From: Melanocharis versteri
Taxonomy: Eukaryota > Chordata > Aves > Passeriformes > Melanocharitidae
Reading direction: 5' to 3'
DNA length: 64,000 nucleotides
Assembly: GCA_013397845.1 (NCBI GenBank)
Contig: VZTG01005428.1
Span: 326,576-390,575, forward strand
Position 1 is the first letter of the stretch; each line of letters begins with the position of its first letter. The notes beneath the pieces were generated by a model, which made no database searches, was not told the DNA's origin, and worked only from the letters and a program-made list of their open reading frames with translations. A program made the translations under genes and the position numbers. This document shows, in pieces, positions 36,515 to 48,513 of the stretch.

Positions 36515-39500
36515 AATTTCTCTTTTTTTCTGTCTTTTTTTTTCCATCTGTTTAATACAGTCTGAGGTTGTCCTACCTAATTTTAGGCAACATTGCTTAA
36601 TTAATTCCAAATTATTATTAGCTGTATCACCCTTCCAAATATAACTTACAAATACAGAGCTCTGCAGTTGTGTCCAACTTCAGACAAAGAAGTTCAGATT
36701 CTCTTGTTTGGCCATGAGCACAGTAAATACCAGATTCTTGGCTTAGGTTATTTCATTTCAGTGGGAAAGGATTGTTTGGATGTAAAGGATTTTCAGCAAG
36801 GCTTGCAACTCAGACACTGCAGCACAGTGCCCATACAGAACAAGGAGGTAACCAGCAATTCTCACTCGGACACTGCAGGAAGTGACTATGGCTCTGCAAC
36901 ATAGAGTTTGGGAAACATTATTAAGGTCTGGTATCTGTGAGCTCATGGCGAGCCAATTGGTCCTTATTCATCTCAGAAAATGGGAACAAGTTCAATCCCT
37001 GTTAATCCTTAATCAAATTTTGATTTTGGAGTTAATGACACAGGGAGCAGATACTTACATGATACCTTCTGCTGGAACCAAGGGATAGGAATGGATGGAA
37101 GGGAAAAGAAAGTTACTGATGAAAGTGGTGGAAGAAAGGGAAACGAGGGATTTATATCTTCTTTCAGTTCCTCTCTCATAAGTATAACCACTACTCTTCT
37201 GAGGGTCACTGTCGACATTAACCAGTGGGCAGCACTGCTGGCAAAATTAGGAAACCCAAAAAAATTTAACTTTACCAACAAAGTTAACTTTGATGTAAAT
37301 GGATAAGCAAGAACTCACCTCGGCACCTCCTCTGGTGGGTCTGAGCATGGGATATCCTTGCATAAAAGCAGGTTAACAGGGTGGGTGAAATATTGGAAAA
37401 ATCATTTTTGCTACTCAGCCACCTGCAGTTTTTTACATTCTGCATTTCCCATGTGCCAACGTGTAGGCACCCCAAGGAAGGACCTCCTCTCCATGTCACT
37501 TTATCCTCTGAATCTGTCCTCCTTCAGGGTGGCCTTGGCTTTGCACAGAGTGAACTAGTGGTGTCACATTTGGTGCATCGACCTCAGTAATCTGATCTGG
37601 GACTAGCCTGGACGACATTATTAGCATGAGGTAGAACTCTGGTGTCCAAGGGACGCGTTGAAGGTTTCACACGACAGAATGTGCAAGGCAGGCTGGACAT
37701 TCAGTGCCCTGATGTACTTGTTAAATTGCAATACATTTTCAGCACTTCAGCCACACATGAGGCAAGACCATTCTTTATTCCTCCCAGCAGTCAAGACTTT
37801 TTGTTATGATAGTGAACCAAACAGGCAGAATTTGTTGGTTTTTTAACACAGCCTAGAAGTGCCTTCTACTTCTTGCATGTTCTCTAAAGACACATCTTAT
37901 TGCTGAAACCATGTGAAATGTTCTGAAAAAAATTAAAGTAGTAATGTCATAAATTTTCTTTTTGCAAGTTTATTGATAAGGTTTTCCCCAGTTTTATCAT
38001 CGTAGTAGTTATAATAGCCTTGTAGTTGAACAGTGCTGCTCCTACTTTCTGCTACTGCTTTTTTCTTTGACATTTTATATAAATAAATCTATTTACTTTA
38101 ACAGATTAGGTAAATAAAAGTGCTGTTTATTACCATTAAGTCAATAAAAGCTCTCACTGAATTTTGTGATCATCTTGGTACTTGATAAGTCTTGTTTAAA
38201 CATAGATATGAAAATGAATTCCTTAGTAACGGTAGATTTTAATCACAAAAAGACTCTTCATAAAGAGATTTGCTTTTAATTTAAAAGAAGCTGAAGCATC
38301 AGCTCTTTAAGGTTCTGCATTGTATTCCTCTTCCATCAACCAAGGCCCAACATATAATAGTAGTAGGTATGGTTAAAAGCTACTGACTGCTTCTTTTGAA
38401 TATCTGAAAGGTTTTTAATTAATAGTTCCACTGGAGAAACAGGCTATATTTTAGATCTGAATTCTCTCACTTTTTACAGCTATAAGGATGAACCTGAGAT
38501 TTTAGAAAATATATTAAAAAATACATTGCATATATTTTATGTATTGGGAGTGTCTATACTCCTATGAAATTACTGTATGTGGATTTTTTTAACTCACTCT
38601 TGAAAAAATTGACTAAAGATGTTAGAAAAGAACTCTTGGGAATAACTATGAAAGAAGAAATTGAACTTGTTTGTGGCTAAGGGTGAGGCTGTGTGCAAAA
38701 CTGAACCGACAGAGGTTTTTAATTGCATTTTTTTCCAAGTTTCAAAGCATGGCTCTGATATTTACTGTGTAAATAGTTTGTTTTGCTACGGCAAGTGTAC
38801 TATTCTCTATCACTCCTCTTATTTTTTGTCATAAAGATCAATATTTCCTCCATTGGAAATCCCATATCACCTCAGTTATTTCTTAGATCGCTTTTATGAA
38901 ATTGCAATGTTAAAGTAATACTTGCACTTACCAGCTGTGGGTTTGGGACAATCTGTAAGGAAAAAAATTCCATTGTCTCCAGGAGACCGTACTTATTTTG
39001 TTCAGGATCAGTGGGAATCTGCCATGGTGGTGTCCCAGAGAGAAAATCAACTGCTACTGGAAGTTAAATAACAGGTAAAACTGCTAATTTTGAAAGCTTG
39101 CACTTACTAAAAAGCACAATTTTAAGGCTAGTGAAAACAGTAATTATTTTGTTTGAAAGGTTTTAGACTTCTCAGTCTGAACATTTTCTTCAAAGATTCT
39201 TTGAAATTTCAGTCAGAAAAGAGCTGATGCAATTAGTGGGAATATTATTTGAAAACACATTTATGTGTCAAACCATATGAGCAGAATTAGAATGAAACGA
39301 GTTCAAGTGTGATGGTGTATCCTGTGGTGTTCTTCAGAAAATATTAACCACCTTTACCCTGTACAAGTGCAAATTATTATTCCAGAGTATATTATTACAC
39401 TGCATTGCTCCTGTAGCTATAGCGGTACTCAGTGTACTGAAAATGACTGGGAAAATACTTTCCTACACAGTAAGAATTGCACTGTGGTCTTAATTAAGTG

Positions 39501-41854
39501 ATTCATTTCAGTAGGATATGGATTTCAACTCGATAATAGTCCCTATCAGCAAGATAAATGCTAATTTATAGGTGGGAAATTACAGAAAATAAGCATCCAG
39601 GCAAAGTGGGAAACCATTAGCCAGTCCCAGTGTTCAGTGCCTCTGACATTACTGCTATTGCATCTAACAATTCACGTGGAAAGAAGAACATAATAAGTAA
39701 GAGATGGCAGTGGCAGATGGACCCCATCTGGACTAAAGGACTTAGAGAAGCTCTGAGAGCGTAAAAAGCCTTTTTTTGGTTTGCTCTCCAATTAAACACC
39801 TTTTAGTCCAGAGGCAGCCTGAAACTACTTCCTCATACAATCCTACCAACTTCTGGTGGTCCCAATATTGGCTAAACAGCTGAGATCAGCACAGATGTCC
39901 AAACCAGGTCCCTCCTCACCTTTCTGTAGTGGTAAAGAGGCAACAAGCCAAGGCTCCAGCTTGGGAGAACATGGTTGGGGTGGGGATAGAAAGAAACCAA
40001 GAAGTGTTAGAGGAGCAGGAAAGAAAAATTGAGTTGATATCACGCACACATCATGGAGAGGTGTTAAGTTGCACAGGGAGCTGAAACTCTTCCATTTCTT
40101 AACATCTCTGGCTGACTTTGAGAGCATGGAACATGTTTTGAATCTGCTGTTTGTCAAGCAAGCAAATTTCCAAGTTGGCTTTGGGGCAAAATGGTGCCAG
40201 GGTGGCTGAGGCATTGGAATGTGGGGTCTGGAGCCAGCCCAGCAGCTCTCCTCAGGCAGGGAAGGCATAACTGGGCACAGGGAGTCAAAACCAATGACTG
40301 CTGTTGTGGAAAGCTTTTTTAAATTTCAGTCGTATTTTCTGCTGCTTATCAGAAAATGACTGGATTATCTTTACTTCCTTGTCTTTTGGGTAGTACCTGA
40401 TTGCAGGGCTTGTACAGCATATTTAGTGATGGATGCTGGAGAGTGATGATAAAATTATTTATTATGCAGTAATCAGTCAAACACTTCCCTTGTTACTGTA
40501 ACCTTATGAAGTTGTTGGGATAAATAAGACCCCCTAACACTGTGTTTTTAATGTTAGTGAGTAAGGCATTGCTTTATTCTTGTCCAGGAGGTGTGTGTGG
40601 CTCACAAAGTTACGACCTCCACACAGGTGCTGATATAAAACTTTTTCACTTATTTATACATTTTTAGCAAACAAAGAAATTAATGCTCATTGATTCTAAA
40701 TTATGTAATTCACTTCATTAATTAATATTCTGTCTTCTATTGGTTATTGATTTCTCACTTTTCATGCTAAATAATTAGGAAATTTATAGCATTTCCAGTA
40801 CCCTGGCTAAACTCCACAACGGATCTTCAGGTGTTGCAAATGTGTGCAACATTTTCTGAAGATTTGGAAATTAGAAAAGCAAATTAAACAAATATCTTTA
40901 GTTAATAACTATGGAAAATTATTTCATTTCCATTTAGGTACAAAATCATCAGCACTGTTAAGCTTGGCATGCCACTGTCACTATTTTTATATTTTATATA
41001 CGTCAGTATATCTTGTTCTTTGGAGTTAGACCTCTGTGGAAGTGTATGAACATCATGTCAAACTTGGAAGGGAAATGTGATACCAGGAGCACTAATCACA
41101 TCCTGTGTCATGATTCAGGCAAAAGGAATCCTGCTCTGTATAACAGTGAGAACTTTGAATCTTACTGAATCTACTATTGTCCAGTAAATGTTCAAAAGTC
41201 TTAATTTAGGGAACAACAGGTATATTGGAATTTGTGGACTGCTCTTAAAGTCCATTTGTAGGGTATTAAGTCAGCTGGGAGATTTCTCTCTTTGTCCCTA
41301 ATTAAAGGTAATGTTTTATGCTTGACCTTTAAAAAGGGAAGTTGTTTCTTTGACATAAACAAACCCAAAGTCATTGAAGAGGTAGCCGTAAACACTAAAG
41401 AAGGTGAAATAAGTGCAATGTAGGTAACTTTTTGGATAACAGCTATTTTTGTTAAAGTCTTTTTAAAGACTACAATTTGACACATTTAAATTTTTCTATC
41501 TGCCAATATCTGTTTTTGAGGTTTGCTTGGTTTTTTTCCTTAGTAACTGAAGCCACAAATTGTGACACAGTATGAAATAACTCTTTAAAACCACTAATTA
41601 AAATGTATTATATTCTTTCAAATGAAATAAATAATGCCAGAGTCTGAAATATTCATCTCCTGGGAAAGGGACAAAAATAAATTCCATGAATATCAGACAA
41701 GCCAGGACAAAGTCTAAAGTAGTCAGGAACACAATGAGCATCTTCAAGACCTGCATATCAGGTGTGTAACTGGGATATAAATTGTCATTAAACAATTGGC
41801 TCGTAGAGGTCTCATTTTACTAAAGGGTGACACAGGGTACAGTGACTCTTTAAT

Positions 41855-41884
41855 AAGGCTCCTGTCCACCTCCACAGGAGCCTT
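41855..41884. other. Perfect 11-bp inverted repeat with 8-nt loop
   Basis: AAGGCTCCTGT (41855-41865) and ACAGGAGCCTT (41874-41884) are exact reverse complements around CCACCTCC. A transcript of either strand would form an 11-bp stem with six G-C pairs. It is too short for a microRNA precursor. It is not followed by a T run on +, and animal genes do not use this kind of terminator. Function unknown. Confidence 0.6.
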
Positions 41885-42714
41885 CATTTTCACTCTCTGA
41901 ATTTTATGAGGTGAGGGAAGAGTAAATTTGTCTGAGAAACGTCTGATAATGGGGATCTGAGATCTCAGGAAAGTTCCAACTCAGAAACACACTGCTGACT
42001 TTAATTGAAATTCCTGTGGCCGTGTGCTGCCCAAAACTCAGAAAGATCAAATCTTCATGATTTTGGCTAAGATTTTACCAGGCCTGTCAGAGCGTCAGTG
42101 ATGCTCATAACTAGAGGTGTTCTCTTGTTAAGGAGTCTCATCCTGCCTTGTATATTTTGACTGCCTCTAAGCTCTATTTATGGTTTACTGTAAATGTTTT
42201 CACATCAATTTGCCAGCCAGCAACAGTAAAATCAACGAACTCTGATTGCTATCAGCTCCCCATAAAATCTGGTGGGTTTTTTTCACTTTTGCTCTTAATT
42301 GCAATGATGTGAGGATTGAGTCTTCTTTAAAACCCTGTAGTAACAGATTATTTATGTCATCTTTCACATTATTTATATGAATGAAGGCTTCTTTAATAAG
42401 AACTTCTATGAAAAGCTCTTAGTCAAACCCCAAAGCCCAGAAATTACTTTTAAATACTTTTGCATTTCAAATAATTTCCTACTTGTCAGTAAATATTACC
42501 AAGCTATATTTCAAGCATTACCAAGCAACTTTAAAATTTTATCCTGCTTTCTTACCTAACTGAAACTATGCTTGTTTTAAATGTATCTATGATAAGTTTC
42601 ACAGTCTTGTTATAGAAAGGTTTAATTTTCTTTCGAGTATTTTTCAGGCACTTCATTTAAAAAACTTAAACTGCATTTTAGCTATTTCATGTGGAATTGT
42701 GGGCCTGATCAGTG

Positions 42715-42733
42715 TTTTTTTTTTTTCCTATAG
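42715..42733 (+). promoter_or_regulatory. Strong splice-acceptor-like site
   Basis: Twelve T are followed by CCTATAG. This is a textbook polypyrimidine tract and 3' splice site directly before the possible exon at 42734. Confidence 0.4.
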
Positions 42734-42935
42734 TAATTAAACTGGGGATTTAATTAAACTGCGAATGGAGTTAAAGGAGTATTTATTACAGAAATTTGTG
42801 CCACAGTTGCTGACTGCTTCTTGGTGCGAGCAGCAGTCCTTTTCTCGCTTCCTGGTGAAGCTGGGGTTTTGCCAGGCTGGTTCCAGGGATGGGTTGGACA
42901 TCCACCTCCTCAATAACATCCTCCTCTACCAAACT
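42734..42935 (+). other. Possible exon, 202 bp, with both splice sites
   Basis: The interval lies between a T12-CCTATAG acceptor and a CAAACT/GTGAGT donor, and it is more GC-rich than its flanks. All three + frames have a stop within the first few codons, so it cannot be an ordinary internal coding exon. From the ATG at 42765, however, a frame runs 57 codons to the donor, ending on a complete codon. It could be a first coding exon after a 5' UTR exon, or an exon of a lncRNA. The start of the product reads MELKEYLLQKFVPQLLTASW; I do not recognise it. The minus strand is also open here, which weakens the coding argument. Confidence 0.27.
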
Positions 42936-44348
42936 GTGAGTACCTTTGAGCACTGAACCCACAATAAGCAATGAATGGATGTGCAGCTGTTGCAGAGAAA
43001 TTGGTTTCATTGTCAATTCACCTGATTTGATCAGAATATGCTGGAAGTTCCTAAGTAGCAAATTCAAGTTTTGAAGATTTATTTTCTAGCAGTTTTATTA
43101 CGGAAGCAATTTGTAGGAAGGTGACAGGTCTTGGTTACTTTTCTGTCCTGTAATTGTGGAAGTCCTGCTTTCTCTTAATGTTTGCTCAGGCTGCCCAGAA
43201 CAACATTAGAATAAATGCAGTTTGTGACAGGAATGTGAGTGTTGGATGAACATATTGCAATATCTGGAATGATATTACTATTCTGAAAGCAGTGGGATTT
43301 CATGTAAGGTCCGTGATCAGCAGCCAGTGGAGTTCTCAAAGGTTTATGGGTGGGTAGTATGTTTATTTATAGTGTATGGAGTTTTTTGAGGTGAGGTGGA
43401 TGGCTTTTTGTTTGGATTTTTTTTTAATGATAGTGAGAAGATCCATGCAAGAGGCTCCAGCTTCTCTCAAATATTGAGACTGCAAAAGGTGGTGTTTGAC
43501 ATTGTAATAGATTGTCCCACTCATTGACTAATAAATGGAATCATTAACAGAATGAGAGGAAAATAGGATTAAACTACTGCAGGCCCATACCTGAGCACAG
43601 GTATGAGGTGACTGAATGTGATTTATAAAGAAGTTGGAAGCATATCAGAGGGTGCAGGGTCTGGAGGATTAAAGACTGCTATAAATTCTCATTTACCTGC
43701 ATTTCACTAAACCTGACAGATAGCAGTGAAGTTTATTCACTTCTGGGGGGACGACTTGGATTGTTTCGCACCAGATTACCAAGACCTAGACAGACTTGTG
43801 GCCGATCAGCCAACTGGTCTAACAATTTAAGAGGAGGCCTAGAGCAAAGCCCTTTGAACAATTCCGGCAGAAAACAGCCATCTTACAACTTGTAGATTGC
43901 TAGGTGAGTTTTTGGAGAGTGATGTTTTTCTGTGCCATGTCTACCCTTGTTTCATAATAAGTTATTGCTGCCTTGTGTACCTTTTTTCCACTCTGTCCAA
44001 CTCTGTGATGACTGAAACCAGGGATAAAGCACTGAAACATGGCTGAGCCAGCTGAGATTGAACTGAAGAACTTTTAGGAACATGTTGTGCCTCAGCATAG
44101 CCCTTGTTGCAGCTAAGAATTGGGCCAACAGCAATGAGGCAGTTAAGTGACTAATTATGAAGATTAAGGACCGGCTGGGATTTTCGAAATGATTATTTGT
44201 TCTATTCCTAGCTTTAAGCACCTTTATAGATCAGCCCCCGGTCCTGAAATTTGCATCTAGATGCCTAAGTGCCATGGGAATCAATGGAGTCTGAATATAA
44301 GCATGGACAACAATGCAGGCTCACTCTTGGATTCTAGTTCTTTTGTGG

Positions 44349-44362
44349 TTTTTTTTTTTTTT
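44349..44362 (+). repeat. Poly-T tract, 14 nt
   Basis: Fourteen consecutive T are followed by CCTCCACAG, an acceptor-like sequence. No exon is evident downstream. Confidence 0.85.
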
Positions 44363-45078
44363 CCTCCACAGTTATTGCTATTAAAATTATGCATCTTAAA
44401 AATACAAATGAATGCTTGTAAGGTGCTGATATGAGTTGTTTTAGGTGACATGAAACATCCAACTCACGTGCTTTGAGTAGCCCATAAATGTGTTAAGGAG
44501 AATTTAATTGTTTGACTTTGGTCCATGGATTCACACTGTTTAGTTATAAACAAAATGGTCTGGTGAACACGGTTGCCCTTTCTACCCCATTGCCCTGGGT
44601 GTTGACTCTTTCCATAGAAGACTGCAGGTATTCACCTGGAAAGGTGGATTTCTCCATTGTCTGGCTGTTCTTCCATAATAGATGAATTCTTTTTGAGGTT
44701 ACTGAAGTATTTTGCTTTGTGTGTCATAATGAGAGAGGAAAGCAGTTTTTGGGCTTTTTCTATTATGTGAAAGTAACCTTTGGATGTCAGGCAGGCTTTA
44801 TTAAAAGAAGTGAGACAATCTCTAGTGCAAAAGAAACCAGAAAATTGCTTTGCAATGTTTTCGTAACACTGAGTGAAACGTTTTGCTTCCAATAATGACT
44901 AAAGGAATTTTATATCGCAGTCATGTCATAATGGGAGCCTGAAGAGAGGTACAACTGCAGTGTTGAAATCCACAGCACGGGAAGCACCAGGGGGGAAACC
45001 AGTCAAACTGTTGCTTTGTGTCATGCATAAGTCAGTAAGTAAATGATGCTGAAAATCATTGAATCCCAAGAAGTAGAA

Positions 45079-45089
45079 TTGAATCCCAA
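45079..45089 (+). repeat. Second copy of a short 20-bp tandem duplication
   Basis: TTGAATCCCAA at 45059-45069 recurs at 45079-45089 with a 20-bp period, separated by GAAGTAGAA. A minor local duplication. Confidence 0.6.
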
Positions 45090-45348
45090 CAAGAGAAATG
45101 TGGTGTAATAGTAGAGAGTGCTGGCAGCAAATCACCAAACAGCTGTTAAGGAAAGCATTTATCTTAGATGTTTCCTTGATACATGGGAAACTGTCCTCCT
45201 CTGGCACTGTAGGTATATACGTTTTACCAGCACAAATATCTCTGTGGCTTAAGGAAATGATTCATTAAAGTTGCTTAACTCTAAAAAAGAGTCAGTTCAA
45301 GTTTGGAAAATTTTATATTAAACTTTATATTTATATTTTAAATTCCTA

Positions 45349-45382
45349 CTTCTTCTCTTCTTCTCCTTTTTTTTTTTTTTTT
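45349..45382 (+). repeat. Pyrimidine tract ending in T16
   Basis: A TTC/CTT-rich stretch (45349-45366) leads into sixteen T (45367-45382), then AATTTTTTTTTAATAATC. It is low-complexity DNA. Confidence 0.85.
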
Positions 45383-46659
45383 AATTTTTTTTTAATAATC
45401 TTATAACATTTTGGGAATTCCAGAGACAAAGGTAATGTTAAAGTTTTGTCACAGGATAAATGGACTTCCTGTCAGTAAATCTGTAATCCAAGGGAATGGT
45501 TATTGTGAGAGTTGAATGATAAAGAGTTTAATAAGGCACAAGGAGACAATATTCAGTATGGCCACACGTAAAACCAGGCTTGTGGCAAGGGACACTGAAC
45601 ACACTAAAAACATGGGAATCTCTATCTTGTGGAAAAATGTGATGCAAGCTGAAAAGGGCTTTGAAGGCTGATATAACAGTTGGATTTAAGAGCAGATAAA
45701 TACAAGACCGAAGTGGAGAAAGTTGTGTTGCTTTTCATGCAGTAGCAAAATGCACGAGCAACTCATCCCTGGTGTGTGCTCCAGTGCCAGAAATTGTCAT
45801 CAACAGTGACTGTTTCTCTTAAAAAATGCCTGGTTAAGTTTAATTAGAACAAAGGTGTTTTTGCACACCAGCTGAGGCCCCACATCTCTCATCAGTCAGA
45901 CCTGCTGTGTGAAGGCAGATGTTTCTCTCACCCTGGGTTTGTGAAAGCAGTGGGCAAGGTAACCCTTGCAATGAGGCTGCAGAGCTATTTTTGCTTACCA
46001 GAGCACGACAAAGCAACCAGAGTGTCCCACTCTGTCTCCTGAGAGTGTGTTATCAAAATTTCCATGATATGTCAAATTAACTCTGTGTCTACAGCATGGA
46101 GATTTAATTAGGTTTTGCACATTATCATCGGGAAATTCTGCTTGTGTTGTTTCTCAGGTGGATCATGTTTCCAGCCTTGACTTCTTTTTGCTCTTTTACC
46201 ACACCAGGCTCTTTTAGAAGCTGTTTGATGCCATGTAGATGTAAATTTTTTATCTGGTTGAGGAGTTGTGTCATGCCTTGTACAGAAAGCTGATGCTCTG
46301 ACTTCCCTCCTTCTCTTTCTGTTCTTCAAACTTCCCCCATGTAGTTGTCAACACTAAATTACGTTCAACCAAAATATCACTGACATTCGCTGCAAGTTGT
46401 TTGTTTTCAGTTCCTTGGTTGCCAACTTGTTTTACCAAGCGTTATGTGAAAAACCAATGCCTCCTTTTGATGATATTTACAGCTTTAATATGAAATGCTG
46501 CAAACATTTTAGCAATTTAGGATTATTACCTTTGAACCCTCTCTTCTGGTCAGATAATGTGTGAACACTGAAGTACATTTTAGAGGGCTTTAAAACCCGC
46601 TTGTACAAAATTGATGAGAATCTCTTTGTGTCACTGTCACAATTATGTTCAGAATGAGT

Positions 46660-46680
46660 ATATGTGTGTGTATATATATG
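46660..46680 (+). repeat. (TG)n(TA)n dinucleotide repeat
   Basis: TATGTGTGTG is followed by TATATATATG. A short compound dinucleotide microsatellite. Confidence 0.8.
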
Positions 46681-48501
46681 AATGAAGGTTATAACACTCG
46701 ATAACTCCTAAGTGGAGATTTATATTCATGGAAGGATATAATCACAGGAGTATCTGCACATAAATATGCACCTGTGAGAGTGGAATTTGTTAAATAAAGC
46801 AGGCAGCAATCTGTAGCTGCAGGGAGATAGCACTGCTATCTGATGGGGCTAATGGCTTCAGCACTGTGTTTTGTTAACACCTTTGTTCTTTTCCGAGCTT
46901 CTTAAGAAAGAAAAAACAAGCATCTGATCTCACATCTTTCATGAGAGGAGTGTATTGATTTCTTTTTATTGAGATTTTTTTCACAGTTTTTGGACAGTGG
47001 ATAAAATACTGGTGAAAGCAGAACCTTTCAATATTCCTCTGTATCTCTCGGCACCTTATGCTAACCAAACCATCCCATCGTGCTTCTATATTATTGTACA
47101 TTATATATATAAAATTACATTTCATATATAAACCCACATTATGCATGCATAAAATGTTGCTAACATTTTGTGACTGGCATAAGTGACCAGGAAAAGTGAA
47201 GGTAAAGAGTTTGTTATTAGTTGGTCTTTTCAGTTCAGGTCATGTGGAAAGCTTATCTGCCTGCTTTCAGAGCGTGTAAGAATTATTGAACAGGCATCTT
47301 TCAAATTTCAGTAAGGATATATAATAAAATCCAAGTTCTTAATATGGAAAAGGCAATCGTTGGTAAAGTGTAATTGAGAAAAGGCTACATGAAGTACTCA
47401 TTTAGAAATATATTGCTATTTTCTGAACAGTGATAATGAGAAAGTTAAGGTGGGAATTGTCTGCGTGGAAACTTACACTTGTTCGCTACACTGGTTAAAG
47501 CAAAGAAATTTAAATTGCTGTGGACAGACTTAGTTAAGAAAGGCTGTTCCTAATTGAATTGAGCTATACTGAAAATCAGGCTTTAATGGAAATAAGAGGC
47601 TCCACATACTTATTTGCAGCAATTTAGCTTATGGAGTTTAAAATTTAACAGAGGCAAATTACAGTGTAGATAGCCTTTAATAGATTTGAACTACAAACAT
47701 GGGAGTAGGCTCTCAGCTGGTGATAATGTGCCAGCTGAAGTTCCCTTCACATTCACAGTGGGATCTGCAGGCTCTGCCTCCTTTCCCAGGTACGTTGTGC
47801 TGCTTTTTCTGAGAGCAAACACAATTCCCAGCGAAGCTGAGGTTTGACTTTGTCCCTAGGGAGATTTAAATGCCATTCCAGAGCCGTGTTTCAAAGGTTG
47901 CAGCATTGTGCCTCGTCCTGATGAGGACAGATAGGCACCAGAATATTGCCCAGTGGGTTGGGAACCCTTATATAATAGCATTTTTTGCATCTGCTCATAT
48001 GAAGAAGAAACCATGAAATTGGTTTGTTTAATTAAAAGCAACTCCCAGTCTTCCAAAACAACCACCCTTTCAGAAATCTTTAACGGAAAGGCAAATGCAT
48101 GAATTTATCAAATTTCCTGAATCCTGAAAGCCTTGGAGACTTATGAAAAAGAGTTTGTGTGTATATATTTATAGAGGTGCTAAGAAATGTAGCTGCATGA
48201 CTGTTGCTACTTTCCACAACAGCTGTGAGAGTGATAGAAATTCAGATATTTGCACTAAAATACTGGTGCTGGTAACTTCCTGCACGTAGGAGTCAACCTG
48301 GGTGACAGCAGAGGATCCTGGAGATACAGAGGATACAAAGAGGGAAGCAGACTCTCAAGATTAGTAGTGTGCACCTGTAAACGTGGAGAAAAAAAAATCA
48401 TACAAAGTTTTTTTTTGTTTATTTTTCTTTTTTTTTAATGGATGGAGAACACGGGACATTTAATTAGGATTCAGGCAGTGTTTGAGTATGCACAGTATAA
48501 A

Positions 48502-48513
48502 ATATATATATAT
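48502..48513 (+). repeat. (AT)n dinucleotide repeat
   Basis: About six AT units lie within AAATATATATATATTATAAAA. A short simple repeat. Confidence 0.8.

Larger units (their letters stand above)
34468..42733. other. Long unique non-coding stretch, about 8.3 kb
   Basis: No gene or interspersed repeat is recognised. Noted elements are the 19-nt T run at 36496-36514 and the perfect hairpin at 41855-41884. The piece at about 36145-36190 (GATCCCATTGAAGTCAGATC) resembles decayed old amniote repeat wording. The open frame at 40268-39843 (minus, 141 codons) lacks recognisable domains and is not called. Confidence 0.48.

Noticed and set aside
36984..37005. AAGTTCAATCCCTG, considered as a tRNA B box
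   Set aside because: No A box or cloverleaf arms can be drawn around it.
39843..40268. 141-codon minus-strand open frame
   Set aside because: The composition looks non-coding, no family is recognised and no flanking splice signals support it; this length is expected by chance in 64 kb.
43741..43880. Sequence TCTGGGGGGACGACTTGG and following, considered as a retroviral leader or primer site
   Set aside because: No LTR, primer-binding-site match or gag-like frame adjoins it.
44984..44997. Second CTCF-like word GCACCAGGGGGGAA on +
   Set aside because: Only about 11 of 14 positions fit and the key C after the G run is missing.
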